DNA of 47,971 nt from Sphingomonas zeae (lineage in GTDB: Bacteria; Pseudomonadota; Alphaproteobacteria; Sphingomonadales; Sphingomonadaceae): assembly GCF_014197135.1 (NCBI RefSeq), contig NZ_JACIFA010000020.1, positions 1-47,971 of the forward strand, read 5' to 3'. The notes under the pieces were generated by a model. It saw only the letters and a program-made list of their open reading frames with translations, was not told where the DNA came from and did not search any database. Of this stretch, positions 47,879 through 47,971 are shown piece after piece; the stretch's first letter is position 1; every line of letters begins with the position of its first letter. The position numbers and the translations under genes were made by a program.

Positions 47879-47908
47879 TTGACGGTTTGGGGTGAGCCCG
47901 CCTAGAGG
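47879..47908 (+). promoter_or_regulatory. Strong stable-RNA-type promoter, probably of an rRNA operon
   Basis: TTGACG (47879-47884), an 18-base GC-rich spacer and TAGAGG (47903-47908) follow an unusually AT-rich block (47818-47875, with TTTTTTACGAAAAAATGAAA) that looks like an UP element. The sequence to the window end (47909-47971) is GC-rich, has no ribosome binding site or ORF, and could be an rrn leader. The 16S gene itself is outside the window, so this is inference. Confidence 0.5.
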
Positions 47909-47971
47909 GGTTTCACCGCGACGGAGCGGGCCGCTACGGCGGCTTCGGGGTCTGCGGTACTGGCATTGAGA

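Overview
The window reads as a chromosomal segment of a high-G+C alphaproteobacterium, most likely Sphingomonas or a close relative (Sphingomonadaceae). Reasons: dense coding with strongly GC-biased codons, a CpdR-type response regulator, a SapC-family protein, Sphingomonas-like palindromic repeats between genes, and a Caulobacter-type oxidative xylose pathway. This taxonomic call is inference from protein resemblance; no search was run.

Layout. 1-75: tail of an IS5-type transposase cut by the window edge. 132-3482 (minus): RNase H-like protein, COG2509 FAD protein and an HD-GYP phosphodiesterase. 3630-11972: an iron block. A Fur-box-controlled TonB receptor is followed by PiuC-type hydroxylase, PepSY membrane protein, DUF2271, DUF4198 and ApbE, and faces a second receptor whose promoter spacer holds a Fur-like box. 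DUF2271 carries the S-G-A-T motif expected of an ApbE flavinylation substrate, so the operon may encode a periplasmic flavin/heme route for releasing siderophore iron. 12084-15128: exported EEP phosphatase/nuclease and sialate O-acetylesterase. 15371-19155: branched-chain 2-oxoacid dehydrogenase E1alpha, E1beta and E2 (no E3 here). 19390-27548: mixed housekeeping genes (RarD, SDR, enoyl-CoA hydratase, RhlE-type helicase with DUF1289, FAD-linked oxidase, SapC, cytochrome b561). 27560-28490: an AT-richer patch with an orphan gene and a well-structured candidate small RNA. 28487-30395: N-formylglutamate amidohydrolase, CpdR, tRNA-Val and a small unknown protein.

30451-34682: a metal-response operon encoding a CnrY-like anti-sigma, a CnrX-like sensor with every ligand position preserved, a CnrH-like ECF sigma, then CopA and CopB. 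34679-36471 (minus): DUF1826 with a Zur-like operator and a DUF1624/HGSNAT-type membrane protein. 36604-47654: a pentose locus with FucP-type transporter, aldose epimerase, XylD, XylX, XylB, XylC, GntR regulator, 2-oxoglutarate semialdehyde dehydrogenase and an AraD1/GguC-type enzyme. Together these form a complete Weimberg route from D-xylose to 2-oxoglutarate. The right edge ends in a strong stable-RNA-like promoter, probably leading into an rRNA operon outside the window.

Several large palindromic repeats punctuate the window. One lies in frame inside the E2 gene linker, and one separates E1alpha from E1beta and touches the ribosome binding site of the latter.
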